Assembly: GCA_943736015.1 (NCBI GenBank) | Contig: OX031063.1 | Span: 36,672,172 to 36,736,171 of the forward strand | Reading direction: 5' to 3' | From: Tridacna crocea | Lineage: Eukaryota > Mollusca > Bivalvia > Cardiida > Cardiidae | Length of the DNA: 64,000 nucleotides | Shown: positions 33,369-43,774 of the stretch, in pieces | Layout: each line of letters starts with the position of its first letter | How positions within the stretch are numbered: the first letter of the stretch is position 1 | Notes under the pieces: model-generated | Seen by the model: only the letters and a program-made list of their open reading frames with translations | Database searches by the model: none | Told to the model about the DNA's origin: nothing | Program-made: the position numbers and the translations under genes

Positions 33369-35816
33369 ATGGCAAAGTTAAAAGAAAAGGGAGCAACTTC
33401 TAAGATTCGTCCAGAACTGATCAAATTGATACATGACAAAGTTATCTCACTTTGTCAGAAGAAGTATGCATCCTTTGAAGTGGATGGACTCATTTGTATA
33501 ACTCTGCTAGACAGTAAAGAACAACAAGTAGTTAAGATACACAAAACACTGAAATCTGTGAATGGGGATCCAACAAAGGATACAGCTCAACCAAAAGCAA
33601 AGATTACAGCATATCCAAGTATTGCTGCAATATTATCATCGAGTGGGTCAGCTAGCCCCACTGACAGATTTTCTGCAAATGCAAACGTAAGTGAACAGAA
33701 TACTGTTGAACAGCCATTCTATAGAAATGAGATAGAAAGGTTGAGTAATTTACTTCAGGCTTCAAATGAAATAAACCATCATGAAAATGAGGGTGCAGGG
33801 TTGCCTGCAGATCAAACACAGAAGAAAAGTAAGAGAAAAAGACGTAATCCAAAACAAGTGGTTGAAAACACAGTGGATGCTATGCGTACCCAGGAAATTG
33901 TAAATGACAACAAAGATCTTGATAAAGATTCTGCTTGTGAAATCATTATAAAGCAAGAGCCATTTAATGATGACTTCGGTATCACAGAAACTGAATCAAA
34001 CTCTAAATTGCCTAATCATGACACAAGGGACTTGTTACAAAGTAATGAAGTTCACTCAGACATTCATGAGAATAGCCAGGATCTGCAGCAAGCCCAGGTT
34101 ATGACAGATAAAGATGTTAATGAGTCATGCAGTGGTGGGGATGAATCTTGTGAACCCAAAACTAATAGTGTTAGAAAAGAAGGTGGTGTCCCATATTCAA
34201 CTATAATTGATACAGTGATTGATGAAACAATTAAGGGTAATGGCAATAAGCGCACAACTAACGATGAAGATGTTTTCTCTTCTTACCTTAGCAGTGATAC
34301 TGATTTTCAGAAGAATATGTCTGATGGCACAAATCAAAAGCATTCTGAGTGGTTGTATAATTTGGCTCAAAGAAGTCTAATAGATAGTGGCAATATTTCA
34401 GGATCAGATAGCAATTCAAGTGATAGTTTAAATAAAACTGAAAAGAGAAAAAACACAGCACAAAGAGAGCGTGGAAGGCAAGAACCTGATCCATTAGGAA
34501 GAGGTTGGTTTGAGATGATAAAAAGTAATGCTAGTCGGTATCAAGCTGCACTTATGAGATCTGGTGTCAAAGGGAAAACAGGTGATGAGCCCTCTACACC
34601 TGCCACAAATACCAAGTTTGAACATTTAAGGGAACTTCTCAAAGATAGACAGGGGAAGACAGACAGTGTAGCAGGCATGATAGAGCCTGATTATACAGAA
34701 AATATCATAGATATTTCGAGTGAAACAGAAAAAAACCCTGCATTTAATGATAATAATGTTGTCTATGCTTCAGGTTCAGAGAATTCTAGATCGATATCTC
34801 CAGCTCCAGTTGTTAAAATTGAAGTTGATGAACAAGTTCCAATGTTTTCAGATCAAGATTTGGAAAAAAGTGATAAGACTTCCATTGACAAAGCAAAAAA
34901 CGGTCCAGCCTCTAAGCCACAAGGAAAACTAGAGTCACGCTACCCAGCATTGTTTAATCAGCTACAGCAACCCAAACGTGATGCAACCCCAAGTTTAGAT
35001 CAATCAGACTCACTGTTAAACCGTTTACCTTTCATATCATTCCAAGAAATATTTTCTCAGTCTGGACAGACAAATTCCAAAACATCTCATGAAACTGGTG
35101 TTGTTCCAAAAACTCTTTTGGAAAAGGGAAAGAAGATTTTAGATGAAGCAAAAGGTAGATACAACAAGAAAAATAAAACTGTATGGAATTGGAAGAAAAG
35201 ATTTGTCAGGCCAAAAGATCATGAAGGCAATATAATGAATAAGTTACCAGCTGGACCTCCATCATCTGTGGAAATTTCTAATAGACAATTTGGAATAAAT
35301 GTTTCAGCAAAGAAAATATTTGCCAAGAAGAGACACAAGGGAGCAGAAGAAGAGGATGATATAGAATGGACTCCTAGTTCTGATAAAAAAATAAGATCTT
35401 CAGCATCTCAAGATGGTGAAGGAGTTACTATGTCAACTAGACAATCATCAAGAGACAGACCAAAAATAGATTTTACAGAGGTAGATGATTCAGACCCAGA
35501 TGATGTTGATGACAGTACAGAAATAACTGAAGATAGTCAAGATATAGTGAAAGATGAACCCATAGAACTGGTGTCAGCTTATTGTAGATATCAGTGTGGA
35601 AGAAGGTTTGAGACTTTTGGTGAACTGGCAGAACATGAAGATTTATGTAAATCAAAAATATCAGGTAAGGGTGAGAACAGGGATGGTGGTCAAACTGTAC
35701 CTGATGGACACAAGTGTGAACTGTGTGGTTTGGACTTTAACCAGGAATATAGATTTAAATACCACATGGTCAAAGTGCATGGGGTTACTGTAGATACTGA
35801 TCAATTGTTCAGATAA
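33369..35816 (+). CDS. Large acidic protein with two C-terminal zinc fingers
   Basis: 815 codons open in one exon; an acceptor (TTCTTTTTCAG) lies two bases before the ATG. Most of the protein is low-complexity, Ser/Asp/Lys-rich and probably disordered. Near the C-terminus are a C2HC finger (C-x3-C-x12-H-x3-C, starting YCRYQCGRRF) and a classical C2H2 finger (C-x2-C-x12-H-x4-H, starting CELCGLDF). Three SUMO-type psi-K-x-E sites are visible: IIKQEPF, VVKIEVDE and VKDEPIE. A basic tract (KKSKRKRRNPK) could be a nuclear signal. The features suggest a nuclear DNA- or chromatin-binding protein, but I do not recognise the gene and no orthologue is claimed. Codon use is ordinary and the frame is intact over 2.4 kb, so it is probably a real host gene. 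Confidence 0.75.
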   Translation: MAKLKEKGATSKIRPELIKLIHDKVISLCQKKYASFEVDGLICITLLDSKEQQVVKIHKTLKSVNGDPTKDTAQPKAKITAYPSIAAILSSSGSASPTDRFSANANVSEQNTVEQPFYRNEIERLSNLLQASNEINHHENEGAGLPADQTQKKSKRKRRNPKQVVENTVDAMRTQEIVNDNKDLDKDSACEIIIKQEPFNDDFGITETESNSKLPNHDTRDLLQSNEVHSDIHENSQDLQQAQVMTDKDVNESCSGGDESCEPKTNSVRKEGGVPYSTIIDTVIDETIKGNGNKRTTNDEDVFSSYLSSDTDFQKNMSDGTNQKHSEWLYNLAQRSLIDSGNISGSDSNSSDSLNKTEKRKNTAQRERGRQEPDPLGRGWFEMIKSNASRYQAALMRSGVKGKTGDEPSTPATNTKFEHLRELLKDRQGKTDSVAGMIEPDYTENIIDISSETEKNPAFNDNNVVYASGSENSRSISPAPVVKIEVDEQVPMFSDQDLEKSDKTSIDKAKNGPASKPQGKLESRYPALFNQLQQPKRDATPSLDQSDSLLNRLPFISFQEIFSQSGQTNSKTSHETGVVPKTLLEKGKKILDEAKGRYNKKNKTVWNWKKRFVRPKDHEGNIMNKLPAGPPSSVEISNRQFGINVSAKKIFAKKRHKGAEEEDDIEWTPSSDKKIRSSASQDGEGVTMSTRQSSRDRPKIDFTEVDDSDPDDVDDSTEITEDSQDIVKDEPIELVSAYCRYQCGRRFETFGELAEHEDLCKSKISGKGENRDGGQTVPDGHKCELCGLDFNQEYRFKYHMVKVHGVTVDTDQLFR

Positions 35817-35915
35817 TATCAAATTATTAGTCAGCTTGCCACTATAAAAAGACAGTATATTATGTATTTTTAGACTTTGGACGATGCAAAGTCAGTTTTA
35901 TGTTGATCTCTAGAT

Positions 35916-35921
35916 ATTAAA
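35916..35921 (+). terminator. Possible polyadenylation signal of the zinc-finger gene
   Basis: ATTAAA about 100 bp after the stop codon at 35814-35816. Single motif only. Confidence 0.3.
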
Positions 35922-36185
35922 GTCCCATTCCATTTTAGAGAATTTAGGTTTTAATATGAGCTGATTGTTGAAAAAAAAAAAAGTGTGCAATCATTATGTA
36001 CATTTTTCATGCAGTTTATAGGACAATTCCTGTATTCAGAAATTTGAAGTTAATTTTTTCTCTCCTACTTTCCCTAAATACTTTACCAAGTCTTTACCAA
36101 ACAGCAGTTTTTTCACACACATTTAAATGAAAGCAATGACAGACTTCAAAGTGATTGTGACTCAAGTGATGATTTGTGTCTTTGA

Positions 36186-36416
36186 TTAAACCCTTTACCA
36201 GATGACAAAATTCAAGCCTTTTCGAAATTGAAAGCATTTGCAGATGACAATTTCATTGTGGCTTAAAACATTGCAATCATTTTCTGATGGAGTGAAAAAC
36301 ATTTTGGGAAATGGAGGAAATGCTTATTACCAGCATTTTCTCCTTTTCCAAAAAATGTTTTCAAAAGGCTTCTCCCAAGGATCATTAAAATTCGTCATTG
36401 TGTGGTAAAGGGTTAA
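36186..36416. mobile_element. F1 TTAA palindromic MITE
   Basis: TTAA flanks, CCCTTTACCAGATGACAAAA left arm, GTGTGGTAAAGGG right end; a second short hairpin (36428-36490) follows at once. Confidence 0.8.
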
Positions 36417-36701
36417 TAGCACACACCAAGGGTAAAGGAGAAAATGCTGCTTCCCAGCATTTTCTTCTTTACCACATGAGTTTCAAAAGCCTTCTTCTTA
36501 AATGTTGTTTAATGTTGGTATTGTGCAATATAGGGGTGAGTCATGTTTCATTTCTTCCCTACAGATGGTTTCAGTTTTGGACTTGCCTTAAAATTTGAGT
36601 TGTTGTGTGATCATAATTAGTGTACAGAGACAATTTACTTCTTAACTTTTTTTTATTGAACAACAAAATTTTTAGATTTTGCCTGTTTGTGAAATTTTCT
36701 C

Positions 36702-36927
36702 TTTACTCGTTACTAAACATTAAAAATTTTGACTGGTCCAAACTGGCAGCATTTGCAGAAGACAAGATACATGTAAATGGAAAACGAAACTGAAATTTGT
36801 CTTTGGAAGGGTAAAAACATTTTAGGCAAAATGCAGGTGATAAGCATTTTTCCTTTTACCCCCATGGTTTTCAAAAGCATTCTTTGTCAGGGTTGTTGAA
36901 AGTCTAGATTTTGTGGCAAAGGGTTGA
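36702..36927. mobile_element. Degenerate F1 MITE
   Basis: Both arms recognisable (AGCATTTGCAGAAGACAAG, GTGGCAAAGGG); hairpin eroded, ends TTTA/TTGA. Confidence 0.6.
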
Positions 36928-37544
36928 AATTAGATTGTTTAGTAAAGAGTTAATATTACAGGTGACAAGGAAGAAAACTTTAGGGAAATTAAATCCCCGT
37001 TTGAAACAGTATGGAAAAAATTCCTGTTTACGTGGAGAAATTTCAAGCAATTCCATGTATTTTTCGAGACAGACTTTTTGGGAACGGGAAAAAAATCTTC
37101 CTGCATTTGGAATGACTTAGTTTTATAAATTGTGCAATAGGTTCACTTGTTACGGAAAGGGTTAGGGGTGGGGGGGAAACTGACTTTGAATGCAAAACTC
37201 TTTTGTTTATCGCAATTTTTTTACTGGTTTTATGAAAATTTTGGCTCACTTATGCATGGCAAAATTTAGATTTGTCCAAATAAAAATTGTTTGAGGACAA
37301 CAAAATTAATGTGACCCTTTTGACAAGATTTGCCTTACAGAGAGTAGAAACATTTTGAGATGGGGAAAAAAACTGTCGTTTGCTGCCATTCTGTTTTATA
37401 TCCAAGACAACTCTTCAGAACATCATCTCCCTATTGTAAAGGAATGGGACTGTTTGGTAAAAGATTTTGTGTTTACCATATAAGTAAGATGTAGACTTGT
37501 CACAACTGAAAGCATTATTATGCAGAGGAAAAATTAAATGTGGC

Positions 37545-37773
37545 TTAACTCATTACCAAACGACAATATTGTAGACTTGTCCAAATTGAAAGCATTTGCA
37601 GATGACAAAATAAATGTGAATCAAAAATTGAAAATAGATTTGGAAAGGGTAGAAAACATTGTGGAAAAAGGAGAAAATGCTGGTTACCAGCATTTTCTCC
37701 TTTTCCCACAATGTTTTCTAAAGGCTTCTTTCTCAGGGGCGTCAAAAGTAGGGATTGTGTGGTAATGGGTTAA
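37545..37773. mobile_element. F1 TTAA palindromic MITE, near-consensus
   Basis: TTAA flanks, perfect central hairpin, GGATTGTGTGGTAATGGG end. Confidence 0.87.
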
Positions 37774-38357
37774 ATGACTGAATTTGTTTTTGAAAGCTTA
37801 GAAAAAATATTGGGTAACCAGCATTTTCTCCTATCCCATAATGTTTTCAAAAGCCTCATTTCCCTGGTTTGTTGAAACTTGGAATTGTGTGATAATGATA
37901 TAAAATGATAATGTGATAATGATATAAAATCTTTAGCTTGTTTTTGTGGAAAAGGCTTTTGTTTACTGCCTAACTGTATGTTTTATTTGATACGCCCTTG
38001 CAAGATGACTTGTATTGTTCATTTATTTTTATCTTTTCTAGTCTGTATAGATGATTGTCTATTTGCATTGTCTAAATGCAGAGATGATGTAATTTCAGTG
38101 CCCAAATAAGTGTGTGTAATTTATAAAAAGTCAGTATTAATTGGGATTTTTATATTCTCTTTTTACCAAATTGCAACTTAATGTTTTGAGCACTTACTGT
38201 TGCCTTTTTTCCATTTGAGGATAAAAAAAAATAAATAAAATCGACATAATGGAGAAAAGAGAAATTGCTTGAAACCAGCGTTTCTTCTTTTACGAAGAAT
38301 GTTTTCAATAATTTATTATAATTATGGTGTTTACTGCCAGTTTCAAAATTATTTCAG

Positions 38358-38625
38358 TTATATCACGTTGGCCAGTGCACCTATCCATGTTTTTCTGGAG
38401 TGCCATTTACAAGTGCTCCGTACAATGTCCTTTCCAAGCCACTGGCTCCTTTCCCACATAAACATTGTTGAGACAATGGTCAGCAGTGAGAAAGGAATGA
38501 ATCCTGTTGCAATGACTATCATCAATCCTTGGAAAGAAATCAGCCAAGCTTGGAATCGAATTAGGGAATCCCAGTTTTCAAGTCCAGCTACCAATGGTGC
38601 AACAGGGGCTTTGCACAGTGTATAA
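38358..38625. other. Unexplained open segment on both strands
   Basis: Both strands are open: plus (ILASAPIHV-like frame ending at 38625) and minus (38594-38358, with two hydrophobic stretches around GLMIVIATGFIPFSLLTIV). Base composition is less A/T-rich than the flanks and there are no TTAA-MITE motifs. It could be a fragment of a retrocopied or lost gene. I recognise no family and no splice signals convince me. Confidence 0.2.
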
Positions 38626-38717
38626 AACTGTCTCGGTCTTCTGGCATTTGAAAAAAAAAAATCTCATCATCTGATGGCGACCAATTTTCAAAGGTTTACA
38701 TTCATAGTGATATAACT

Positions 38718-39190
38718 CAGGCCTCCTAGTGAAACCTTTAAAACCTTTAAAAACATTTAATTTCAGAGCAAACCTTTAAAACCTTTACATTTCCCCAGAA
38801 AACCTTTAAAACGCCAAAATAGCCTGTAATTCTTACTCAAAACCTTTATATTTGCTCTGACTGGTTGCCGTGCTAGCTTAAAGCAAGTAATGGATTTTGT
38901 TTTGCATTTTCCCTTCTTTTACGTGTAGTTAAACAATGATATAAATATGCAGAGAAAATAGGTATACACATTAAATAAGGTATGTATTATATTGCATAAT
39001 TCAAACAGTATATAACATCAAAAAATGACTTTGGTATGACTGTGGGTTTAATAAATAAATGAGAACTTCGACGAAAATAGGCTTTATTTACTCTTTATTT
39101 TTTCATATTTTACACTAAAAGGCCTTTATTTTCATACATTGGAGCCTTTATATAAACCTTTATTTTTGTTTTGGCCTGCTAGGAGGCCTG
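38718..39190. mobile_element. hAT-like non-autonomous element with 7-bp target duplication
   Basis: Terminal inverted repeats CAGGCCTCCTAG / CTAGGAGGCCTG, flanked on both sides by TATAACT (38711-38717 and 39191-39197). The interior has repeated CCTTTAAAACC and CCTTTAT units in opposite orientations near the two ends and no coding capacity. CAGG-type termini suggest hAT, though that superfamily normally makes 8-bp duplications. Confidence 0.7.
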
Positions 39191-39361
39191 TATAACTACA
39201 TGTACATAAGACATGCTCTGAGAAAAAGGGGGCTTAATGCATCTGCGAAAAGTATTGATCAAGGTAAGCATTTGCAGTTCTTCCAGTCTTACCTGGGCTA
39301 AAACTTTTCGCTACTGTTTGATTTCTGAATGTCCAGGTAACACTCTGGATTAAGTCGAATG

Positions 39362-39599
39362 TTACCCCTTTACCCCATAAGGCATTTCTATGGTATCTCT
39401 AATTGACCCTAAATAACAGCCTGGATGAAGCAGTTTCTTATGTGTATATCACAACTTTTGATAGCATAGAAAACATTGTGGCAAAAGGTGAAATTGCTCG
39501 TTACGAGCAATTTCACCTTTTGCCACAATGTTTTCCAAAGGTTCCTAGAGGCAATGCGTAGAAATGAGTATCTATGGAGTAAAGGGTTGAAAAAGAAGG
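39362..39599. mobile_element. F2 palindromic MITE
   Basis: Hairpin GCTCGTTACGAGC and complete arms; flanks decayed to TTAC/TTGA. Confidence 0.82.
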
Positions 39600-39658
39600 A
39601 TATTGTGGGTCCAAAAGTAGGTAAAGGTTGGCTTGGTATCATGAATCACAGACATGCA

Positions 39659-39887
39659 TTACCCCTCCACCAAACAATCCCGACCTTTAACGACACTGGA
39701 AAAGGGGCCTTTTGAAAACAGTGTGTGAAAAGGAGAAAATGCTGGTAACCAGCATTTTCTCCTTTTACCACAATGTTTTCTACCCATTAAATAAAAGATA
39801 TCAGCATTTTACCAACATTGAATTTGTCGTCTGCGAATGCTTTCAATTTGGACCAGTGTAAAATTTTGTCGTTTGGTAAAGAATTAA
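39659..39887. mobile_element. F1 palindromic MITE
   Basis: Reverse orientation with complete hairpin; left TTAA decayed to TTAC, right TTAA intact. Confidence 0.78.
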
Positions 39888-39963
39888 GCCCCTTTTGCTG
39901 GAGTATGACTCGTATATCAACTCCTGTACACATTCCATATGATCAGTAGTGTCATTATTTCTC

Positions 39964-40192
39964 TTAACCCTTTCCCAAACGGCAAATTTTGGACCAGACC
40001 AAATTGAAAGCATTTCGCAGATGACAAAGTAACAGTTGCTAAAAAGATGATTTTTCTATATGATAGGGTAGAAAACATTGTGGGAAAAGAAGAAAATGCT
40101 GGTTACCAGCATTTTCTTCTTTTCCCACAATGTTTTCAAAAGGCTTCTATTCCTGACCCGTAAAAACCAGGGATTGTTCGGGAAAGGGTTAA
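39964..40192. mobile_element. F1 TTAA palindromic MITE
   Basis: TTAA-CCCTTTCCCAAACGGCAAA ... GTTCGGGAAAGGG-TTAA; complete hairpin. Confidence 0.85.
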
Positions 40193-40241
40193 ATTTTTCC
40201 ATACCTTATAAAAAAGGATTTTTGCAGAGTGATGGAATTTA

Positions 40242-40477
40242 TTAACCCTCTACCACAGAAGAAAATTTTGGACTAGTCCAAGTTGAAAACATTTGCACAC
40301 CACAAATCAAGGGTGGACCTTGGCTCAAATGATGAAATTTGTCTTTCATAGGGAAGAAAATATTGTGGGAAAAGGAGAAAATGCTGGCTACCAGCATTTT
40401 CTTCTTTTCTCACTATGTTTTCTAAAGCTGTCTCTTTTAAGGTAGTTAAAAGTTGGGATTCTGTGTTAAAGGATTAA
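40242..40477. mobile_element. F1 TTAA palindromic MITE
   Basis: TTAA flanks and hairpin; shares its right TTAA with the next copy. Confidence 0.8.
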
Positions 40478-40699
40478 GTCTGTACCAGACATTTACATTT
40501 TAGTGTCACCAGTATTGAAAGCATTTGCAGATGATAGTCTTAATTTGGCTCAAATGATTTGCTTTGTTTCAGAAAGACTTGAAAACATTGTGAGAAAGGA
40601 GATAATGCTGGTTACCAGCATTTTCTCCTTTTTGAACAATGTTTTCAGGTTTAATTCCCAAGGATAGTAAAAAAACTTGATTGTGTGGTAAAGGGTTAA
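40474..40699. mobile_element. F1 TTAA palindromic MITE, abutting
   Basis: Left end decayed, hairpin and GTGTGGTAAAGGG-TTAA right end intact. Confidence 0.75.
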
Positions 40700-41234
40700 A
40701 TGAATGAAGACAACAGATCTGTACATGGGCTCTTTACTTCCCTAAAATTGACAGCTTGTGGAAAAAAAAATGTGGAAAGAGCAGTAATTGCTTGAAACAG
40801 TAAATTGCTCCTTTTCCAAATTTTTAGATATACAACCCAGAAAAGATTACTTCTATTCCTTCAGGTGGTTGTCCTTTCTGCAATTTTGACTTTCATTTAG
40901 TTTTTTAGGATGTTAAAAGTATTAGAATAATTCACCATACCAGACAGAATAGAATCAAGATCAGACTGCACAATCTTTGCAGTTCAATCTTGATATGCAC
41001 AGTCTGTAATAGCTTCAAAAATTGTACTTTACACATTTCAGCATGATCAAAACTTTTTTTTTTCTTAATGTGGTACAGGACCTTGAAAGATATTGGGCAT
41101 ATTTCTTTTTTTGTCAATATCAATTTCTTCTTTTGTTTTCACATGTCTTTTTCTTTCCAACCAACTCTTGATTGGTATCCATATTTACAAACAAGACAAT
41201 CTGTTGATCATACAATGGTATTTGAGATGAAGAT

Positions 41235-41830
41235 ATATATAGGATCTGACATGAGTGTGATTTTGAGATAAGATTTTTTATTAAACAAGTCAAGGGAAAT
41301 TTATAAGCGAGCCTTTGGCGAGCTCAATAACATTTTTCCTTGACGAGTTTAACCCTTTCCCAAACGATGAATTTTGGACCCATCCAAACCGAAAGAGTTT
41401 GCAGACGACAATTTTAGATTTGGAGAAAATGGCAGAAAGTTCTCAAAAAGGGTAGAAAACACTGTGGGAAAAGGAGAAATTGCTGGTTACCAGCAGTTTC
41501 TCCTTTTCCCATAGTGTTTTCAAAAGACTTTTACTGCAGACACGTAAAAACCAGGGCTTGTTTGGGAAAGGGTTAATAAGATATAATATCAAAAGCCCAT
41601 GATTGTCAGATTCTTTTTATCACATAATGATATTTCACAAGATATAGATCAGATGATACAAAAACATTCATGAATGCATCCCTGGGATTATCCATACAAC
41701 TCATTCGCTTTTATGAAATAAGTACAAAATGACATCAAAAATGACGTCACACAAATGTGATATCAAATATGAGTAAGATAAGAAAATTTGTAATAGGTAT
41801 ATTACACTGAAAACAAGGGAGGTTTTGTGA
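41235..41830 (-). repeat. Dispersed repeat, copy interrupted by a TTAA MITE
   Basis: Inverted relative of 3838-4200. Its CTTATTAAACTC segment is split by the F1 MITE at 41349-41576, with TTAA on both sides of the insert. Confidence 0.65.
41349..41576. mobile_element. F1 TTAA palindromic MITE (inserted in a dated repeat)
   Basis: TTAA-CCCTTTCCCAAACG to CGTTT-like GGGAAAGGG-TTAA, with central hairpin around GCTGGTTACCAGC. The host repeat has an empty counterpart at 4083-4086. Confidence 0.85.
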
Positions 41831-42091
41831 TAAAAAATATTTCTTGTCAACAAATTGATATCAGTCATGTTCTGTGAAAAGGGGACTTAATGTATTTGCG
41901 ACAAGTATCAACCCATGACATCCTGCATAGTCTGAGTAGGCTGACATGGGCTGAATCATTTTGCTACAGTTCAATTTCTGCATGTCAAAGGACCATTCTC
42001 CCTTGTGATTAAGTCTGTGGTGAAACAAAATGTATTGTATGGACTCTTTGCTTGTGACTTGCTTGGTACAATGCATCAGAGATATGCAAGA

Positions 42092-42318
42092 CTTTTTACC
42101 ACACAATAACAATATTTAACGATCCTAAGAAGTAAAAAGCCTTTGAAAACATTGTAGGAAAAGAAGAAAATGCTGGTAACCAGCATTTTCTTCTTTTCCT
42201 ACAAAGTTTTCTACTCTTCTTAAGTCAAATTTCAAATTTTGACTCCCATTTTCTTTGTTGCCTGCAACTGCTTTCAATTTAAAGAGGTCTAACATTTTGT
42301 CGTTTGGTAAAGAGATAA
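42092..42318. mobile_element. F1 palindromic MITE
   Basis: Reverse orientation; ends decayed (TTTT..., AGAGATAA) but hairpin complete. Confidence 0.72.
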
Positions 42319-42691
42319 AAGGCTTGTATTTGTTTTGTTGACTTCACTGCAGACAAATAATTATATGTGGCTAGAATGACTGGACTTTCTTTGTTAAAAT
42401 GAAGGAACATGATGTAAAGAAAAAAAACTGATTAGTTGTTCATTTCTCCCTTTCAGTTTTTTTTTTGGAAGCATTCCTTCTCAAGGTATTTGAGAAAACG
42501 CTGGTTACGGAATTTTCGGAAGACGGTGAATGAAATTGACAGTATGTACTTGTACTTTATTCTCTTTCAAGTTTCTCACCAGCTGTCTCTATGGTCGGAA
42601 CCTGTTGTGTTTCGAACCTGTGCTCTTAAAGACACCATACAAGCGAAAGTGAATTTTGTGCATCATTGCATTGTAGCTCACTAGTTGGTTC

Positions 42692-42875
42692 TTAACTTTT
42701 GACCAAACGACAAATTTTCAGACATTTGCAGACGACAAAATAAAAATGACTGAAAAGTCAAACTTTAATTTAGGACGTTTCGAAAAAGTGTGGGAAAAGG
42801 AGAAAATGCAAGTAACCAGCATTTTCTCCGTTTCCCACAGAATTCTCAGACAGCTTTCCTCTGAGGGTCAGTTAA
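42692..42875. mobile_element. F1 TTAA MITE, right arm shortened
   Basis: TTAA flanks; the right arm ends at GAGGGTCAG-TTAA, about 35 bp short of the usual end. Confidence 0.7.
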
Positions 42876-43099
42876 TCCGTTACTACATAGAAAAATTTTA
42901 GACCTTCCAAAATTGAAAGCAGTTACACACGACATTTACAGTGTGGCTCAATGGTGTAATCTTTCATTGATAGAGTAGAAAACATAATGGCAAAAAGAGA
43001 AAATGCCGGTTACCAGCATTTTCTCCTTTTCCCACAATGTTTTCTAAAGGCTTCTTTCTCAGGGTCGTCAAAAGTAGGGATTGTGTGGTAATGGGTTAA
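42872..43099. mobile_element. F1 TTAA MITE at the left edge of the viral element
   Basis: Shares a TTAA with the previous copy and ends GTGTGGTAATGGG-TTAA at 43099. The very next base belongs to the viral ATPase frame. Confidence 0.82.
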
Positions 43100-43749
43100 A
43101 GCCAGTGCTTAGACCGGATTGGTTGGACTACAACAATTTATCCTTTTTTGGGAAAAGTCTTTTTCAACCTGAATAACGCATACTTGAAAAAGCTTTTGAA
43201 GAAAGACTACCAAAACAAGGTATTTTAAAGTTGTTTAATATGCGAGATGATATACAAGATTTAAATGTTCCACCAACAGCTTTGGTTGAAGAATGGGTAA
43301 AAACGTTAAAAAATAAATCGGATATAAAGTGTAGTTTTTTTGAAACAGCAGACGATGTACCTGACCCACGAGATTTAAACTCAGAAAACAAAAATTTAAT
43401 GATTTTTGACGATTTACTTTTAGAAAAGCAAAATAAGTGTGAGTGCTACTACATTCGTGGAAGACATAGTAAGGTTGACTGTTTTTATCTTTCACAAAAC
43501 TATTTTAGATTACCGAGACAAACTATGAGAGAAAACGCAAATTTTATCTGTCTTTTCAAACAAGACCTAAAAAACATTAATCATATTTATAACGATCATG
43601 TAAGTGAAGATATGTCTTAGGAGGAGTTTAGAAAATTTTGTCACAAGTGTTGGGAAAAACCACATGGTTTCGTTATTATTGACCTAACGAGTAAAAAACA
43701 TAATGGGAAGTACAGAAACGGCTTTGATTACTTTTACATACCGAGTTAA
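43100..43749 (+). pseudogene. FtsK/HerA-type packaging ATPase, 5'-truncated and interrupted
   Basis: The frame starts inside the gene right after the MITE end (KPVLRPDWLD) and reaches TAA at 43747-43749. The Walker B motif is visible (NLMIFDDLLLE, about 43390-43425), followed by the LSQNYFRLPRQTMRENANFI segment typical of A32-like packaging ATPases (sensor region). The N-terminal Walker A loop is absent because the left part is lost. In-frame stops: TAA at 43174-43176 and TAG at 43618-43620. Family role: ATP-driven packaging of the genome into capsids. The open reading frame 43231-43620 is only its middle part. Confidence 0.78.
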
Positions 43750-43774
43750 AAATATATTTTTACTATATAAAAAA

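Noticed and set aside
38358-38625. Membrane protein gene on the minus strand
   Set aside because: Hydrophobic pattern only; no start, splice sites or family match, and the plus strand is equally open. Listed as unexplained instead.
43231-43620. A complete 129-residue ATPase
   Set aside because: It begins at a TTG codon inside the gene; the frame continues on both sides past stop codons, and Walker A is missing.
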